Source: Streptomyces phyllanthi
GTDB taxonomy: Bacteria; Actinomycetota; Actinomycetes; Streptomycetales; Streptomycetaceae
DNA: 64,000 nt
Direction of reading: 5' to 3'
NCBI RefSeq assembly: GCF_009377205.1
Contig: NZ_VJZE01000007.1
Span: 1 to 64,000, forward strand
Part shown: positions 44,665-54,835 of the stretch, piece by piece
How the letters are laid out: each line of letters begins with the position of its first letter
How positions within the stretch are numbered: the stretch's first letter is position 1
Made by a program: the position numbers and the translations under genes
The notes under the pieces: model-generated
The model's input: the letters and a program-made list of their open reading frames with translations, nothing else
What the model was told of the DNA's origin: nothing
Database searches by the model: none

Positions 44665-44865
44665 GCGTTTTCCGGGCAGGCGTTTCCCCACGGCGGACCG
44701 GCGGAGAAACTGCCCTGGCCAGGGGCCATTTTCTGGAAACCCCCTGTCACGGCGCGCCTTCGTCGCTCTACCATCGGCTTATCCGTAGCAGGCTCCCCTC
44801 CGTTTCTGCCCGACGGCTCGTCAGCATGCCGAGCCCCAAGCCCTACGGAGCATCGGGGGATGCAC

Positions 44866-45732
44866 ATGAACAGCGTTCCGCAGCACCTGCTGAGCGAGGA
44901 CCGCCAGGATTACGAGCGGATCCTCGGTGAGGCGCTGCGCTCCGCACCACACCACCCGGAACTCGCCGCTGTGGGTCAGCGGCTCAACCCGGAACAGCTG
45001 CGCACGATGGCGCTCAACGCCACCGCGCTGATCACGGCCGCCGCGGCGACCGAGTACCAGCACTACGTGAAGGTCCGCGAGGAACTGCGCCACCCGGCGC
45101 CGTCCACCCCGTCGTCCCGCGAAGGCACCTCCGGCTCGGCCGAGCCGGGCGGCGCCGCGGTGGGGCTCGCGACCACCATGGGAGAGGTCACCGAGACGGC
45201 CGGTGCGGGCGCCGGTGCCGTCGCCGCCGTCCTCGCTCCCGTCCTTGCCGGAACCGCCGCGGTGCTCTTCCTGCTGGTGGGATACGTCCTGCAGATACTC
45301 GACCCCGAGCCGGGCATCGCTCAGACCCTCACCACCACGGGGTGGGTCTTCGGCGTGGTCACGGCGGCCGCGATCCTCGTGGCCGCGGTCGGCCTCCTGC
45401 TCGCGGCCCTGCGCAACGGCGCCACCTCGTTGGCCGCCGATGCCCGGAGCGAGTTGAACGAAGAGGTGGCCCGGGCCAGGGAAGTCTGGCGCGAGGCCCT
45501 GCTGGAGCGCGGCATCATGCCGTTCTTCCGTGAGGCCCTCACCGACCCGGGCGCCGTCGCCATGGGCCGTACGGTCCCGACACCGCCGCCCAGCCGCATC
45601 CCGCATCTCGGCTACAACCGTCCGGGCTTCAGCAGCCCGGACGGCGGGCCGGCCGCGGGCCCTCGCCCCAGCTTCTCCAGCCCGGACTTCACCAGCCCGG
45701 ACTTCGGAGGGCCGGAGCACCAGCCGGAGTGA
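44866..45732 (+). CDS. Hypothetical membrane protein
   Basis: About 288 residues. GGGGG at 44855-44859 touches an ATG at 44860 but lies 6 bases from the ATG at 44866, which is preferred. The N-terminal 110 residues are soluble and helical (VPQHLLSEDRQDYERILGEA), two membrane helices lie at about 108-140 and 155-180, then a charged segment and a Pro/Ser-rich tail that repeats FSSPD/FTSPD/FGGPE. No known domain. The preceding 195-bp gap holds no other feature beyond the expected promoter. Confidence 0.75.
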   Translation: MNSVPQHLLSEDRQDYERILGEALRSAPHHPELAAVGQRLNPEQLRTMALNATALITAAAATEYQHYVKVREELRHPAPSTPSSREGTSGSAEPGGAAVGLATTMGEVTETAGAGAGAVAAVLAPVLAGTAAVLFLLVGYVLQILDPEPGIAQTLTTTGWVFGVVTAAAILVAAVGLLLAALRNGATSLAADARSELNEEVARAREVWREALLERGIMPFFREALTDPGAVAMGRTVPTPPPSRIPHLGYNRPGFSSPDGGPAAGPRPSFSSPDFTSPDFGGPEHQPE

Positions 45733-45953
45733 CGCGCCGGGGACCAGGCCGCCGCCACGCCGGAGCCGTGCTCCGGCCCCGGCGGCCGCCCCGGAAGCGT
45801 CACACCGGGCCATGGACCGAGACCGACCGCGAGGGACGGTCGGCGAACCCTTGCCAGCCTTTACCAAGCGCATCCCCGCGCGCCCTGATCACGCGTCAGT
45901 CCGTCATGCTCGCGGCTGCCGTTTCCCCTTCCACGCACCGGCAGCGCCTGCGT

Positions 45954-46400
45954 TCACAGCGCTCGAAGGTCTGGAAGAGATCCGGACTCGACCACGACGG
46001 ACACCAGATCGCCGCCCGTCGCTCCGTAGGTGGTACGTATGTACCCCTCGCCGAGGCTCTCTCCGGCGTCGTCCTCCTGATCCAGGAGAAAGCGCCGGTA
46101 GTTGTGCGCGAGCGCCTCCCAGCCGAAGACGTCGGCGAAGCAGTCGGCGGCTCCGTCGGTGGCGAACCCGAAGAAATCGCCGTCCCGTAGGAGCCTGACA
46201 TCGTCTCCCTCGGTGAGCGCCGGCTCCCGGAAGACCGGCGGCTCCGCGCCCAGCAGCAGACGGACGGCCGCGGTCTCCGCTCAGTGGACGATCACCTAGG
46301 GCTCTCCCGCACTGTCCCGTGCCTCGGCTTGAGCGCGGGAAGCGGCCCGAGCACGGTACGGGAGGACAGATCCCAGCCTTCCGCGTAGGACACCAGCACT
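45954..46400 (-). pseudogene. Degraded DUF4241-like protein gene
   Basis: Three minus-strand pieces read as one decayed protein. An upstream piece (about 46400-46320) reads VLVSYAEGWDLSSRTVLGPL; a frame change then gives AEARDSAGEP, a TAG, VIVH, a TGA at the position where Trp would fit, and AETAAVRLLLGAEPPVFREP. The remainder continues open (RLLRDGDFFGFATDGAADCF) to the stop at 45954. The wording recalls DUF4241 proteins. No start codon with ribosome site is present. The frameshift plus two stops argue for a true pseudogene rather than a sequencing error. The family name is from memory. Confidence 0.5.
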
Positions 46401-46454
46401 GCCCGTTCAGCTCAACCCGCCAAGATGCCCCTCCCGGCTCCACCCGTCCGAGGA

Positions 46455-46490
46455 GACGGTGCTCGTGACCGGCCGACCACGAGCACCGTC
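46455..46490 (-). terminator. thiC terminator hairpin
   Basis: GACGGTGCTCGTG (46455-46467) pairs with CACGAGCACCGTC (46478-46490), a perfect 13-bp stem with a 10-base loop, 12 bases past the thiC stop. Confidence 0.85.
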
Positions 46491-46501
46491 GCCGGGACAT
46501 C

Positions 46502-48472
<1,971 letters not shown>

Positions 48473-48552
48473 GTACAAAAGGTGCCTCCACGCTAGCGTC
48501 AGATGTGGCGCGGTGAACAGTGGGCCCCCGCCGTTCTTGCGATGATCGGTCG

Positions 48553-50061
48553 GTGACCACGACGCAGCAGCACTCGCTCCCACCCTCGGAGCCCCCGCAC
48601 GGACACGGTCCTGGAAACGGCCAGGGATCCGGCCGGAGCGGTGGCCACGGCCCTGGTGGAGGGCACGGATCCGGTGGCGGGCATGGATCGGGCTGGGGCC
48701 ATGGCCCCGGTGACGGCCATGGGTCCAACGACGGGCACGGCCATGGCCCCCCGGGACCTGGCGGGGGCCATGGGCACTCCCACAGTCACAGCCATGGCCC
48801 CGCCACTCCCGTCTCCCAGCACCTGCGCAAGGTCATCGCCGCGGTGCTGATCCCCTTCGCGACCGCCGTCGTGGTGGGCCTCGTCGTGCTCTGGCCCGGT
48901 GGCGCCCCACCGCACGAGCGCACCGGCGTGGGCTTCGACCGGCAGACGCAGCAGGCCACGGTCACCAAGGTGGTCGAGGTGGACTGTAAGTCCGTGAACG
49001 CCTCGGGGGTCCCGCCGACCGGTGACACGTCGACCGCCGAGGGTTCCTCCGCCCAGCAGCAGGCGACCGGCACCTGCAAGAAGGCGACGATCCGTGTCGA
49101 CACCGGCAAGGACAGGGGCCGTACGTTCACTGAGATCGTCCAGCCGGACCAGTCACGGCAGTTGGAGCAGGACCAGGAGGTCGTGGTCGCCTACGAGCCT
49201 TCGGCGCCCGAGGACCTGCAGTACTCGGTCACCGATGTGAACCGGAAGTTCCCCATGGCACTGCTCGCCGGGATCTTCGCACTCGCCGTCGTGGCGGTGG
49301 GCCGGATGCGCGGTGTCATGGCGCTGGTCGCGCTGGCCATCAGCTTCCTGGTGCTGACCTTCTTCATCCTCCCCGCCATCCTGCAGGGCTCGAACCCGCT
49401 GGTCGTGGCGGTGGTCGGCGCGAGCGCCATCATGCTGATCGCGCTCTACATGTGTCACGGTCTCTCTGCCCGCACCTCGGTGGCGGTGCTCGGCACCCTG
49501 ATATCGCTCCTGCTGATCGGCGTGCTGGGCTCGGGGTTCATCGACTGGGCCTCGCTGACCGGTAACACGGACGACAACACCGGCCTCATCCACGGTCTGT
49601 ACCCGTCCATCGACATGAGCGGCCTGCTGCTCGCGGGCGTCATCATCGGTTCGCTCGGTGTGCTCGACGATGTGACGGTGACGCAGACATCGGCGGTCTG
49701 GGAGCTGCACGAGGCCAATCCGGCGATGGGCTGGCGCGGCCTGTACCGGGCGGGTATCCGTATCGGCCGCGACCACATCGCGTCGGTCGTCAACACTCTC
49801 GTCCTCGCCTACGCGGGTGCCGCACTGCCCCTGCTGCTGCTTTTCTCCATCGCGCAGAGCAGTGTCGGCACGGTCGCCAACAGCGAGCTGGTCGCCGAGG
49901 AGATCGTCCGGACGCTCGTCGGGTCGATCGGCCTGGTGGCCTCGGTTCCGGTGACCACGGCACTGGCCGCGCTGGTGGTCTCGGCCGACCGTCCCGGTCC
50001 TCAGGAAGCGGCAGCGGCCGCACCGGCCCGTGCGGGACGGGGGCGCCGCCGCAAGCGCTGA
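48553..50061 (+). CDS. YibE/F family membrane protein with His/Gly-rich N-terminus
   Basis: About 502 residues from the GTG at 48553. Residues about 15-85 are a low-complexity Gly/His/Pro region (GHGPGDGHGSNDGHGHG, GHSHSHSHG) that could bind metal. One helix follows (about 97-120), an extracytoplasmic domain with three Cys (about 130-230), then seven helices (about 238-480), including the family loop LGVLDDVTVTQTSAVWEL and RIGRDHIASVVNTLVLAY. The YibE/F family resembles permeases of unknown substrate. The tail is Ala/Arg-rich (RAGRGRRRKR). Divergent from thiC; its 5' region abuts the riboswitch promoter. Confidence 0.88.
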   Translation: MTTTQQHSLPPSEPPHGHGPGNGQGSGRSGGHGPGGGHGSGGGHGSGWGHGPGDGHGSNDGHGHGPPGPGGGHGHSHSHSHGPATPVSQHLRKVIAAVLIPFATAVVVGLVVLWPGGAPPHERTGVGFDRQTQQATVTKVVEVDCKSVNASGVPPTGDTSTAEGSSAQQQATGTCKKATIRVDTGKDRGRTFTEIVQPDQSRQLEQDQEVVVAYEPSAPEDLQYSVTDVNRKFPMALLAGIFALAVVAVGRMRGVMALVALAISFLVLTFFILPAILQGSNPLVVAVVGASAIMLIALYMCHGLSARTSVAVLGTLISLLLIGVLGSGFIDWASLTGNTDDNTGLIHGLYPSIDMSGLLLAGVIIGSLGVLDDVTVTQTSAVWELHEANPAMGWRGLYRAGIRIGRDHIASVVNTLVLAYAGAALPLLLLFSIAQSSVGTVANSELVAEEIVRTLVGSIGLVASVPVTTALAALVVSADRPGPQEAAAAAPARAGRGRRRKR

Positions 50062-50128
50062 CACGGCGGTACGGAACCCTGGGGGCGTCCGCGCAGAAGC
50101 GTTACGGCACCCTCAGGGCACCTAGAGC

Positions 50129-50566
50129 TCAGCCCGCGCTCTGCTCCTCCGCGAGGATGCGGCCCAGAGCCTCGTCGAGATGCGCCTCGAAGTCGGCGAG
50201 GGAACGCTCCTGCCCCAGCGGCACCAGCTTGTCCGTACGGTCGAGGAACGCCACGAGCGGCGCCGTGCTGGACCGGAACAGCGCCTGGTCGAGGCCCACC
50301 TGCAGCCGGATCAGAACATCGCCGAACGCCTCAGGATCGGCGGGAGCGATATGCACATCCCCGTCGCCGCACGGCCGCCCCACACCGTCGATCAGCAGCT
50401 CCCGCCCAAAGGCCCAGGTCACCGGGGCGTCTCCGGGGAGATGGAAGGTCAGGCGCACGGCGTAGGGATCACATGCCTCGTATCGCAGCTCCACCGGGAT
50501 CCGGAAGGAGAGCTCCTCCGACACGAGGAAGCTCATCATGACCTCTGCCTGTACTGACTCGCGCAT
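50129..50566 (-). CDS. ssgA: Sporulation-specific cell-division activator SsgA
   Basis: 145 residues, beginning MRESVQAEVMMSFLVSEELS and containing GDAPVTWAFGRELL, GDVHIAP and FLDRTDKLVPLGQE, which I recognise as SsgA rather than a generic SsgA-like protein. SALPs are specific to morphologically complex actinomycetes; SsgA stimulates septation and marks sites of wall growth, and mutants are blocked in sporulation on some media. An internal ATG at codon 10 or 11 is possible. The ssgR regulator gene lies directly upstream in the same direction, as in S. coelicolor. Confidence 0.96.
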   Translation of the reverse strand: MRESVQAEVMMSFLVSEELSFRIPVELRYEACDPYAVRLTFHLPGDAPVTWAFGRELLIDGVGRPCGDGDVHIAPADPEAFGDVLIRLQVGLDQALFRSSTAPLVAFLDRTDKLVPLGQERSLADFEAHLDEALGRILAEEQSAG

Positions 50567-50664
50567 TCGCCTACCTCGTCAGTTGCCGTCGACTGGCCAG
50601 GGGGCTGCCCTGACACTGCTGGCAGTTTGCTGAAAGTACACGTGTGATCACAAGGAGTGATTTT

Positions 50665-51660
50665 TCAGATGCTGATAGAGAGGGCGAGTGTGCCCAGCAG
50701 TCTGCCCATCTCGTCCTGCAACTGCCGTGCTGCGGGCAGCAGTCGGCCGGCCTGGTGGAAAGGCAGGGAGATGGCCATCGTCGCGACGGTCGCCCCGATG
50801 GTGAGGGGGAGCGCGGCACAGACCGTCCCGAGGACGTACTCCTGCCGCTCGACGACCGGCTCCCTCCGCCCGATCCGGTCCAGGCGCCGCAACAGGGTCT
50901 GTTCGTCGCGCACCGTGTACGGCGTGATCGCCTGCACGGGATATCGGTCGAGGTGGTCGCGCCTGTCCGCCTCGTCGAGCTGGGACAGCAGGCACTGCCC
51001 CACCGCGTGCGCGTGCCCTGTCTCCCGGAAGTCGGCCCACTCCTCGACCGCCGGACTGCCCGGCGAGTCGGCGACACTCATGACCTTGATCTCGCCGTCC
51101 CGGTAGATCGCGTAGTACACGGGAGCGCCGATGGTGTCCCGCCACTGCGCGAGGGCGTCGCTCACCGTACTGCGACGTTTCTGCTGTGCCCCGCTGCTGC
51201 TCAGCCGCTCGGCTGCCTCGCCGAGGAAGAACAGTCCCTTGTCACGGTGCAGATAACCCTCGTGCGTCAGCGTGCGCAGCAGGTGGTACGCCGTGGGCAG
51301 CGCGATCCCGGTGTCCCGGGCCAACTGCTTGGCGGGCGCCCCGTGGCCCCGCGCGGCCACGGCCTCCAGCAGCCGCATCGCCCTCTGCACCGAGCCGATG
51401 AGGGTGGTGGAGTGCGACTCCGACGCCGCAGGGGCCTTCGGGGACGGGACACGCACCGCGGTGGCCGACCCGAGACGGGACGCACGCGGGTCCGCGGACC
51501 GGACGGGCGACTCGCCCGGTGAGCTACGAGGCTGTATGGGGGGAGCCGGTGCCCTGGTGGGAGTCGTGGGTCGGGCCTGTGGATCTGCTGGTGCGGTGTC
51601 AGCCGTGGCCAAAAGGGTCACTCCCGAAGCACGAGAAGGGCCGCCCGTGCGAGGGGACAC
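50665..51660 (-). CDS. ssgR: IclR-type activator of ssgA (SsgR)
   Basis: Up to 331 residues; the true start is uncertain. The IclR winged helix is at about 88-150 (VQRAMRLLEAVAARGHGAPA and IALPTAYHLLRTLTHEGYL), and the ligand-binding domain follows to 325. The first 85 residues are Pro/Ala/Ser-rich and may be untranslated; in-frame GTGs at 51621 and 51390 (which would give 241 residues) are alternatives, none with a clear ribosome site. In S. coelicolor SsgR is required for ssgA transcription, one of the few direct regulators of a SALP gene. The 98-bp gap to ssgA should contain the controlled promoter. Confidence 0.9.
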   Translation of the reverse strand: MSPRTGGPSRASGVTLLATADTAPADPQARPTTPTRAPAPPIQPRSSPGESPVRSADPRASRLGSATAVRVPSPKAPAASESHSTTLIGSVQRAMRLLEAVAARGHGAPAKQLARDTGIALPTAYHLLRTLTHEGYLHRDKGLFFLGEAAERLSSSGAQQKRRSTVSDALAQWRDTIGAPVYYAIYRDGEIKVMSVADSPGSPAVEEWADFRETGHAHAVGQCLLSQLDEADRRDHLDRYPVQAITPYTVRDEQTLLRRLDRIGRREPVVERQEYVLGTVCAALPLTIGATVATMAISLPFHQAGRLLPAARQLQDEMGRLLGTLALSISI

Positions 51661-51849
51661 GGGAGGGATGCGCGCCGCCGGGGGGTCACCCCCGCGACAA
51701 GTTCCGGACTTTAACGGCCCGTCATCGCCCGCAGTCGGCCCTGCCGGAAAACTTCCCTCCCCCGAGGGAACCTCGGGTTCCTGTTAGTGCCCTGCCCGTT
51801 ACCGGCGGCTCACCCGGTCTCGTGTCATCCCGCTCCTCGCGCTGACGGC

Positions 51850-52062
51850 TCACCAGTCACTGCGCGAGGAGGAGCCCGCCATGAACTTCCGGACGACATA
51901 GATCAGCCCACCGACCAGCGCGACGAAGAGCAGCACCTTGAAGAGCAGCGCCACGACGAAGTGCAGCACGCTCAGGATCAGGCTGCCGAACACCACGAGG
52001 GCGATGACCGGCACCGCGACCCACTTCACCCACCACGGCATACCCGCGAATATCTCCCGCAT
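51850..52062 (-). CDS. Small membrane protein (DUF5326 type)
   Basis: 70 residues with two hydrophobic helices (about 12-32 and 34-57) and a basic, Ser-rich tail (RKFMAGSSSRSDW). It fits my memory of the short Streptomyces DUF5326 family; function unknown. The 187 bp between ssgR and this gene include only a short C/G-rich inverted repeat (CCCGAGGGAACCTCGGG, about 51760-51778). Confidence 0.75.
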   Translation of the reverse strand: MREIFAGMPWWVKWVAVPVIALVVFGSLILSVLHFVVALLFKVLLFVALVGGLIYVVRKFMAGSSSRSDW

Positions 52063-52230
52063 CGCCCTTGTCCTTACTTCCTGTCTCCGCCCGTCGCCCC
52101 GTATTCCGGGCCTGCATCCGGGTCCTGTGATGTCCTGCCTTCGATGCTAGGGCGGCGCAGGGGGCGTTCGGGGACCGCGCGCCCCCTGTCTGTCCCTGAT
52201 CGTTCCCCTAGGGAACCCCGAGTCCGGCCC

Positions 52231-52548
52231 TCAGCTCTCCGGCGGAGAGAACACCACGACGACCCGCAGGTCCTCGGTGATGTGGTGGAACTTGTGGGCG
52301 ACCCCGGCGGGCACGTACACGACACTGCCGCGCGCCACCTGGGTGGTTTCCGTACCGACCGTGAGTGAGGCACGGCCGCTCACAACGAAGTAGACCTCGT
52401 CCTGCTTGTGCGGGTTTTGTGGGTCGAGCTCGCCGGCGTTGAGCGCGTACAGACCGACCGACATGTGCCGCTCCCGCAGAAACTGCAGGTAGGCACCATC
52501 ATTGGCGGCGCGCTCCGCCTCCAGTTCGTCCAGCCGGAATGCCTTCAT
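52231..52548 (-). CDS. Cupin domain protein
   Basis: 105 residues from the ATG at 52548 with AAGGGC upstream. A single cupin barrel: the first motif is replaced by NPHKQDEVYFVVSGRA (His, Glu) and the second is VYVPAGVAHKFHHI (His). This is a mononuclear metal site typical of small dioxygenase-like or sugar-binding cupins. Function unknown. Divergent from the holin-like gene with 60 bp between the starts. Confidence 0.87.
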   Translation of the reverse strand: MKAFRLDELEAERAANDGAYLQFLRERHMSVGLYALNAGELDPQNPHKQDEVYFVVSGRASLTVGTETTQVARGSVVYVPAGVAHKFHHITEDLRVVVVFSPPES

Positions 52549-52608
52549 CGCCCTTGTCCGCCCTTGCAGCAGTACTCGTGTCCGATCTCTTCTGCCACGA
52601 TCAGACAC

Positions 52609-52986
52609 ATGAAGAATTTCGTAGTCAAGACGATCGCCAACGCGGGAGCCCTGGCGGTCGCCGTATGGCTGCTCGACAAGATCACTCTGACCGGTGACAG
52701 CACGGCCAAGGAGGTCGGGACGCTGCTGCTGGTCGCACTCGTCTTCGGCCTCGTGAACGTGGTGGTCAAGCCGATCGTGAAGCTGCTCACCCTCCCGCTG
52801 TTCATACTCACGCTCGGCCTGTTCACCCTGGTGGTGAACGCCCTGATGCTGCTGCTCACCTCATGGCTGGCCGACAAGCTCGACCTGAGCTTCCACGTGG
52901 AGGGCTTCTGGACCGCGGTCCTGGGCGGCCTGATCGTCTCGGTCGTCTCCTGGGCGCTCCATGTCGTCCTGCCCGACGGAGACTGA
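52609..52986 (+). CDS. Phage-holin-family small membrane protein
   Basis: 125 residues, four membrane helices. The sequence FGLVNVVVKPIVKLLTLPLF and ILTLGLFTLVVNALMLLLTSW is the hallmark of the Phage_holin_4_2/YvlD family, chromosomal membrane proteins that are not true phage holins. No phage genes are near. It is followed 9 bp later by a tyrosine phosphatase gene, so these are likely cotranscribed. Confidence 0.88.
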   Translation: MKNFVVKTIANAGALAVAVWLLDKITLTGDSTAKEVGTLLLVALVFGLVNVVVKPIVKLLTLPLFILTLGLFTLVVNALMLLLTSWLADKLDLSFHVEGFWTAVLGGLIVSVVSWALHVVLPDGD

Positions 52987-52995
52987 GAGACCGTG

Positions 52996-53487
52996 ATGAC
53001 CTACCGCGTCTGCTTCGTGTGCACGGGCAACATCTGCCGTTCCCCGATGGCCGAGTCCGTCTTCCGGGCCCGGACGGCGGAGGCCGGGCTCGACGGCCGT
53101 GTCGAGGTCGACAGCGCGGGCACGGGCGGCTGGCACGAGGGCGACGGCGCCGATCCGCGCACCGTCGCCGTCCTCGAGTCGGCCGGGTACGAGAGCGACC
53201 ACAGGGCCCGGCAGTTCCACGCCTCGTGGTTCGCCCGCCTCGATCTCGTGATCGCTCTCGACTCCGGCCATCTGGCGGCTCTGCGCCGTCTGGCGCCCAC
53301 TCCGGAAGACGCCGCGAAGATCCGGCTCCTGCGCTCGTACGACCCCGCCGCGGGCGACGACCTCGACGTCCCGGACCCGTACTACGGAGGCATGGACGGC
53401 TTCGAGGAGTGCCTGGAGATGGTGGAGGCGGCGAGCTCCGGACTGCTCACCGCTGTACAGCAGAACGTGGAAGGCGCGGCGGTATGA
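52996..53487 (+). CDS. Low molecular weight protein-tyrosine phosphatase
   Basis: 163 residues, ATG at 52996 (a GTG directly before it is in frame). The P-loop CTGNICRSPMAE (CX5R) near residue 9 and the acid loop VPDPYYGG near 127 are intact. Streptomyces PtpA of this class affects secondary metabolism, which is known for the homologue and inferred here. Its stop overlaps the start of the following PLP-enzyme gene (ATGA), so translation is coupled. Confidence 0.94.
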   Translation: MTYRVCFVCTGNICRSPMAESVFRARTAEAGLDGRVEVDSAGTGGWHEGDGADPRTVAVLESAGYESDHRARQFHASWFARLDLVIALDSGHLAALRRLAPTPEDAAKIRLLRSYDPAAGDDLDVPDPYYGGMDGFEECLEMVEAASSGLLTAVQQNVEGAAV

Positions 53488-54620
53488 GCCAGAGGACGGG
53501 GATCGGTGACGGCACTCGTGCGGTGCGGGCAGGGCTTCCCGAACCCGTCAAGCACGAGCCGGCCCTCCCGGGCCCCGTCTTCGCCGCCCACTACCACCTG
53601 CCGGGCGACCCCACAGGCCCCTATACCTACGGCCGCGACGAGAACCCCACCTGGGCCCTCCTGGAACGCGCCATAGGCGAATTGGAGGCTCCGGGCCAGG
53701 ACGGCGTCGAGACGCTCGTCCTCTCCTCCGGCATGGCCGCCGTCTCGGCCGTTCTCTTCTCCCAGCTGCGCGCCGGTGACACCGTGGTGCTGCCGGGCGA
53801 CGGCTACCAGGCACTGCCGCTGGTGCGCGACCAGCTCAACGCGTACGGCGTCGAGGTGCGCACGGCGCCGACGGCCGAGGACGCGCAGCTCGACGTCCTT
53901 GACGGCGCGAGGCTGCTGTGGATCGAGACGCCGTCGAATCCGGGTCTGGACGTGTGCGACGTCCGGCGGCTCGCGGAGGCGGCACACGCGCGTGGGTGCC
54001 TCGTCGCCGTCGACAACACCCTGGCCACCCCGCTCGGGCAGCGGCCGCTGGAGCTGGGTGCCGACTTCTCCGTGGCCAGCGGAACCAAGCAGCTCACCGG
54101 GCACGGCGACCTCCTGCTGGGGTACGTGACGTCGCGCGACGCCGGCCTGATGGCTCCGGTTCGGCGCTGGCGGAAGATCGCCGGAGCGATTCCGGGGCCC
54201 ATGGAGTCCTGGCTCGCCCACCGTTCGCTGGCCACGCTGCACCTGCGCGCCGACCGGCAGGGCGTCAATGCGCTGGCCGTCGCCGAGGCGCTGAAGGGGC
54301 GGCCGGAGGTGACCGGGCTGCGTCATCCCGGACTGCCCGGCGATCCCGCGCACAAGATCGCCTCGCAGCAGATGCGGCGCTACGGATGCGTGGTGTCGTT
54401 CGCGCTGCCCACGCGCGAGCGTGCCGACCGTTTCCTGGGCGCACTGCGCCTCGTGGACGACGCGACGAGCTTCGGCGGAGTACGGTCCACCGCCGAGCGG
54501 CGCGGACGGTGGGGCGGAGACGCGGTGCCGGAGGGCTTCATCCGCTTCTCGGTGGGCGTCGAGGACACCGAGGACCTCGTGGCCGATGTACTGCGCGCAC
54601 TCGACGATTCGGCGAGCTGA
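53484..54620 (+). CDS. Cystathionine gamma-lyase/synthase family PLP enzyme
   Basis: 378 residues of the Cys/Met-metabolism family: YTYGRDENPTWALLERAI, LSSGMAAVSAVLF, WIETPSNPGLDVCDV, VDNTLATPLGQRPLELGAD and the PLP Lys in ASGTKQLTGHGDLLLGYV. It may split cystathionine to cysteine or condense homoserine esters; the subfamily cannot be fixed from sequence by eye. Coupling to a tyrosine phosphatase is a conserved neighbourhood oddity rather than a known pathway. A hairpin follows the stop. Confidence 0.9.
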   Translation: MSQRTGIGDGTRAVRAGLPEPVKHEPALPGPVFAAHYHLPGDPTGPYTYGRDENPTWALLERAIGELEAPGQDGVETLVLSSGMAAVSAVLFSQLRAGDTVVLPGDGYQALPLVRDQLNAYGVEVRTAPTAEDAQLDVLDGARLLWIETPSNPGLDVCDVRRLAEAAHARGCLVAVDNTLATPLGQRPLELGADFSVASGTKQLTGHGDLLLGYVTSRDAGLMAPVRRWRKIAGAIPGPMESWLAHRSLATLHLRADRQGVNALAVAEALKGRPEVTGLRHPGLPGDPAHKIASQQMRRYGCVVSFALPTRERADRFLGALRLVDDATSFGGVRSTAERRGRWGGDAVPEGFIRFSVGVEDTEDLVADVLRALDDSAS

Positions 54621-54665
54621 TTTCTCGCTGTTTCCAGTCGGGGGCCTGACCCCTTTCGTGCGAGC

Positions 54666-54704
54666 GGGCGGTCCGAACCTCCCCCCTCGTGGCTCGGACC
54701 GCCC
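54666..54704 (+). terminator. Hairpin after the PLP-enzyme gene
   Basis: GGGCGGTCCGA (54666-54676) pairs with TCGGACCGCCC (54694-54704), an 11-bp perfect stem with a 17-base loop, about 45 bases after the stop. Confidence 0.7.
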
Positions 54705-54835
54705 CGGTTCCGCGCGCGAAGAACCGCGCTCACTAGGCTAGTTGACTCTGTGTCAGTGTCCAATCACAGTAGCGACAGAGACCTATCGACTTATTTATAG
54801 TTGGGCGCTCATGGGATGGGAGGGGAGGGAGCACC

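Noticed and set aside
52609-52986. Phage holin indicating a prophage
   Set aside because: The sequence is of the chromosomal YvlD-like family and no other phage gene is present.
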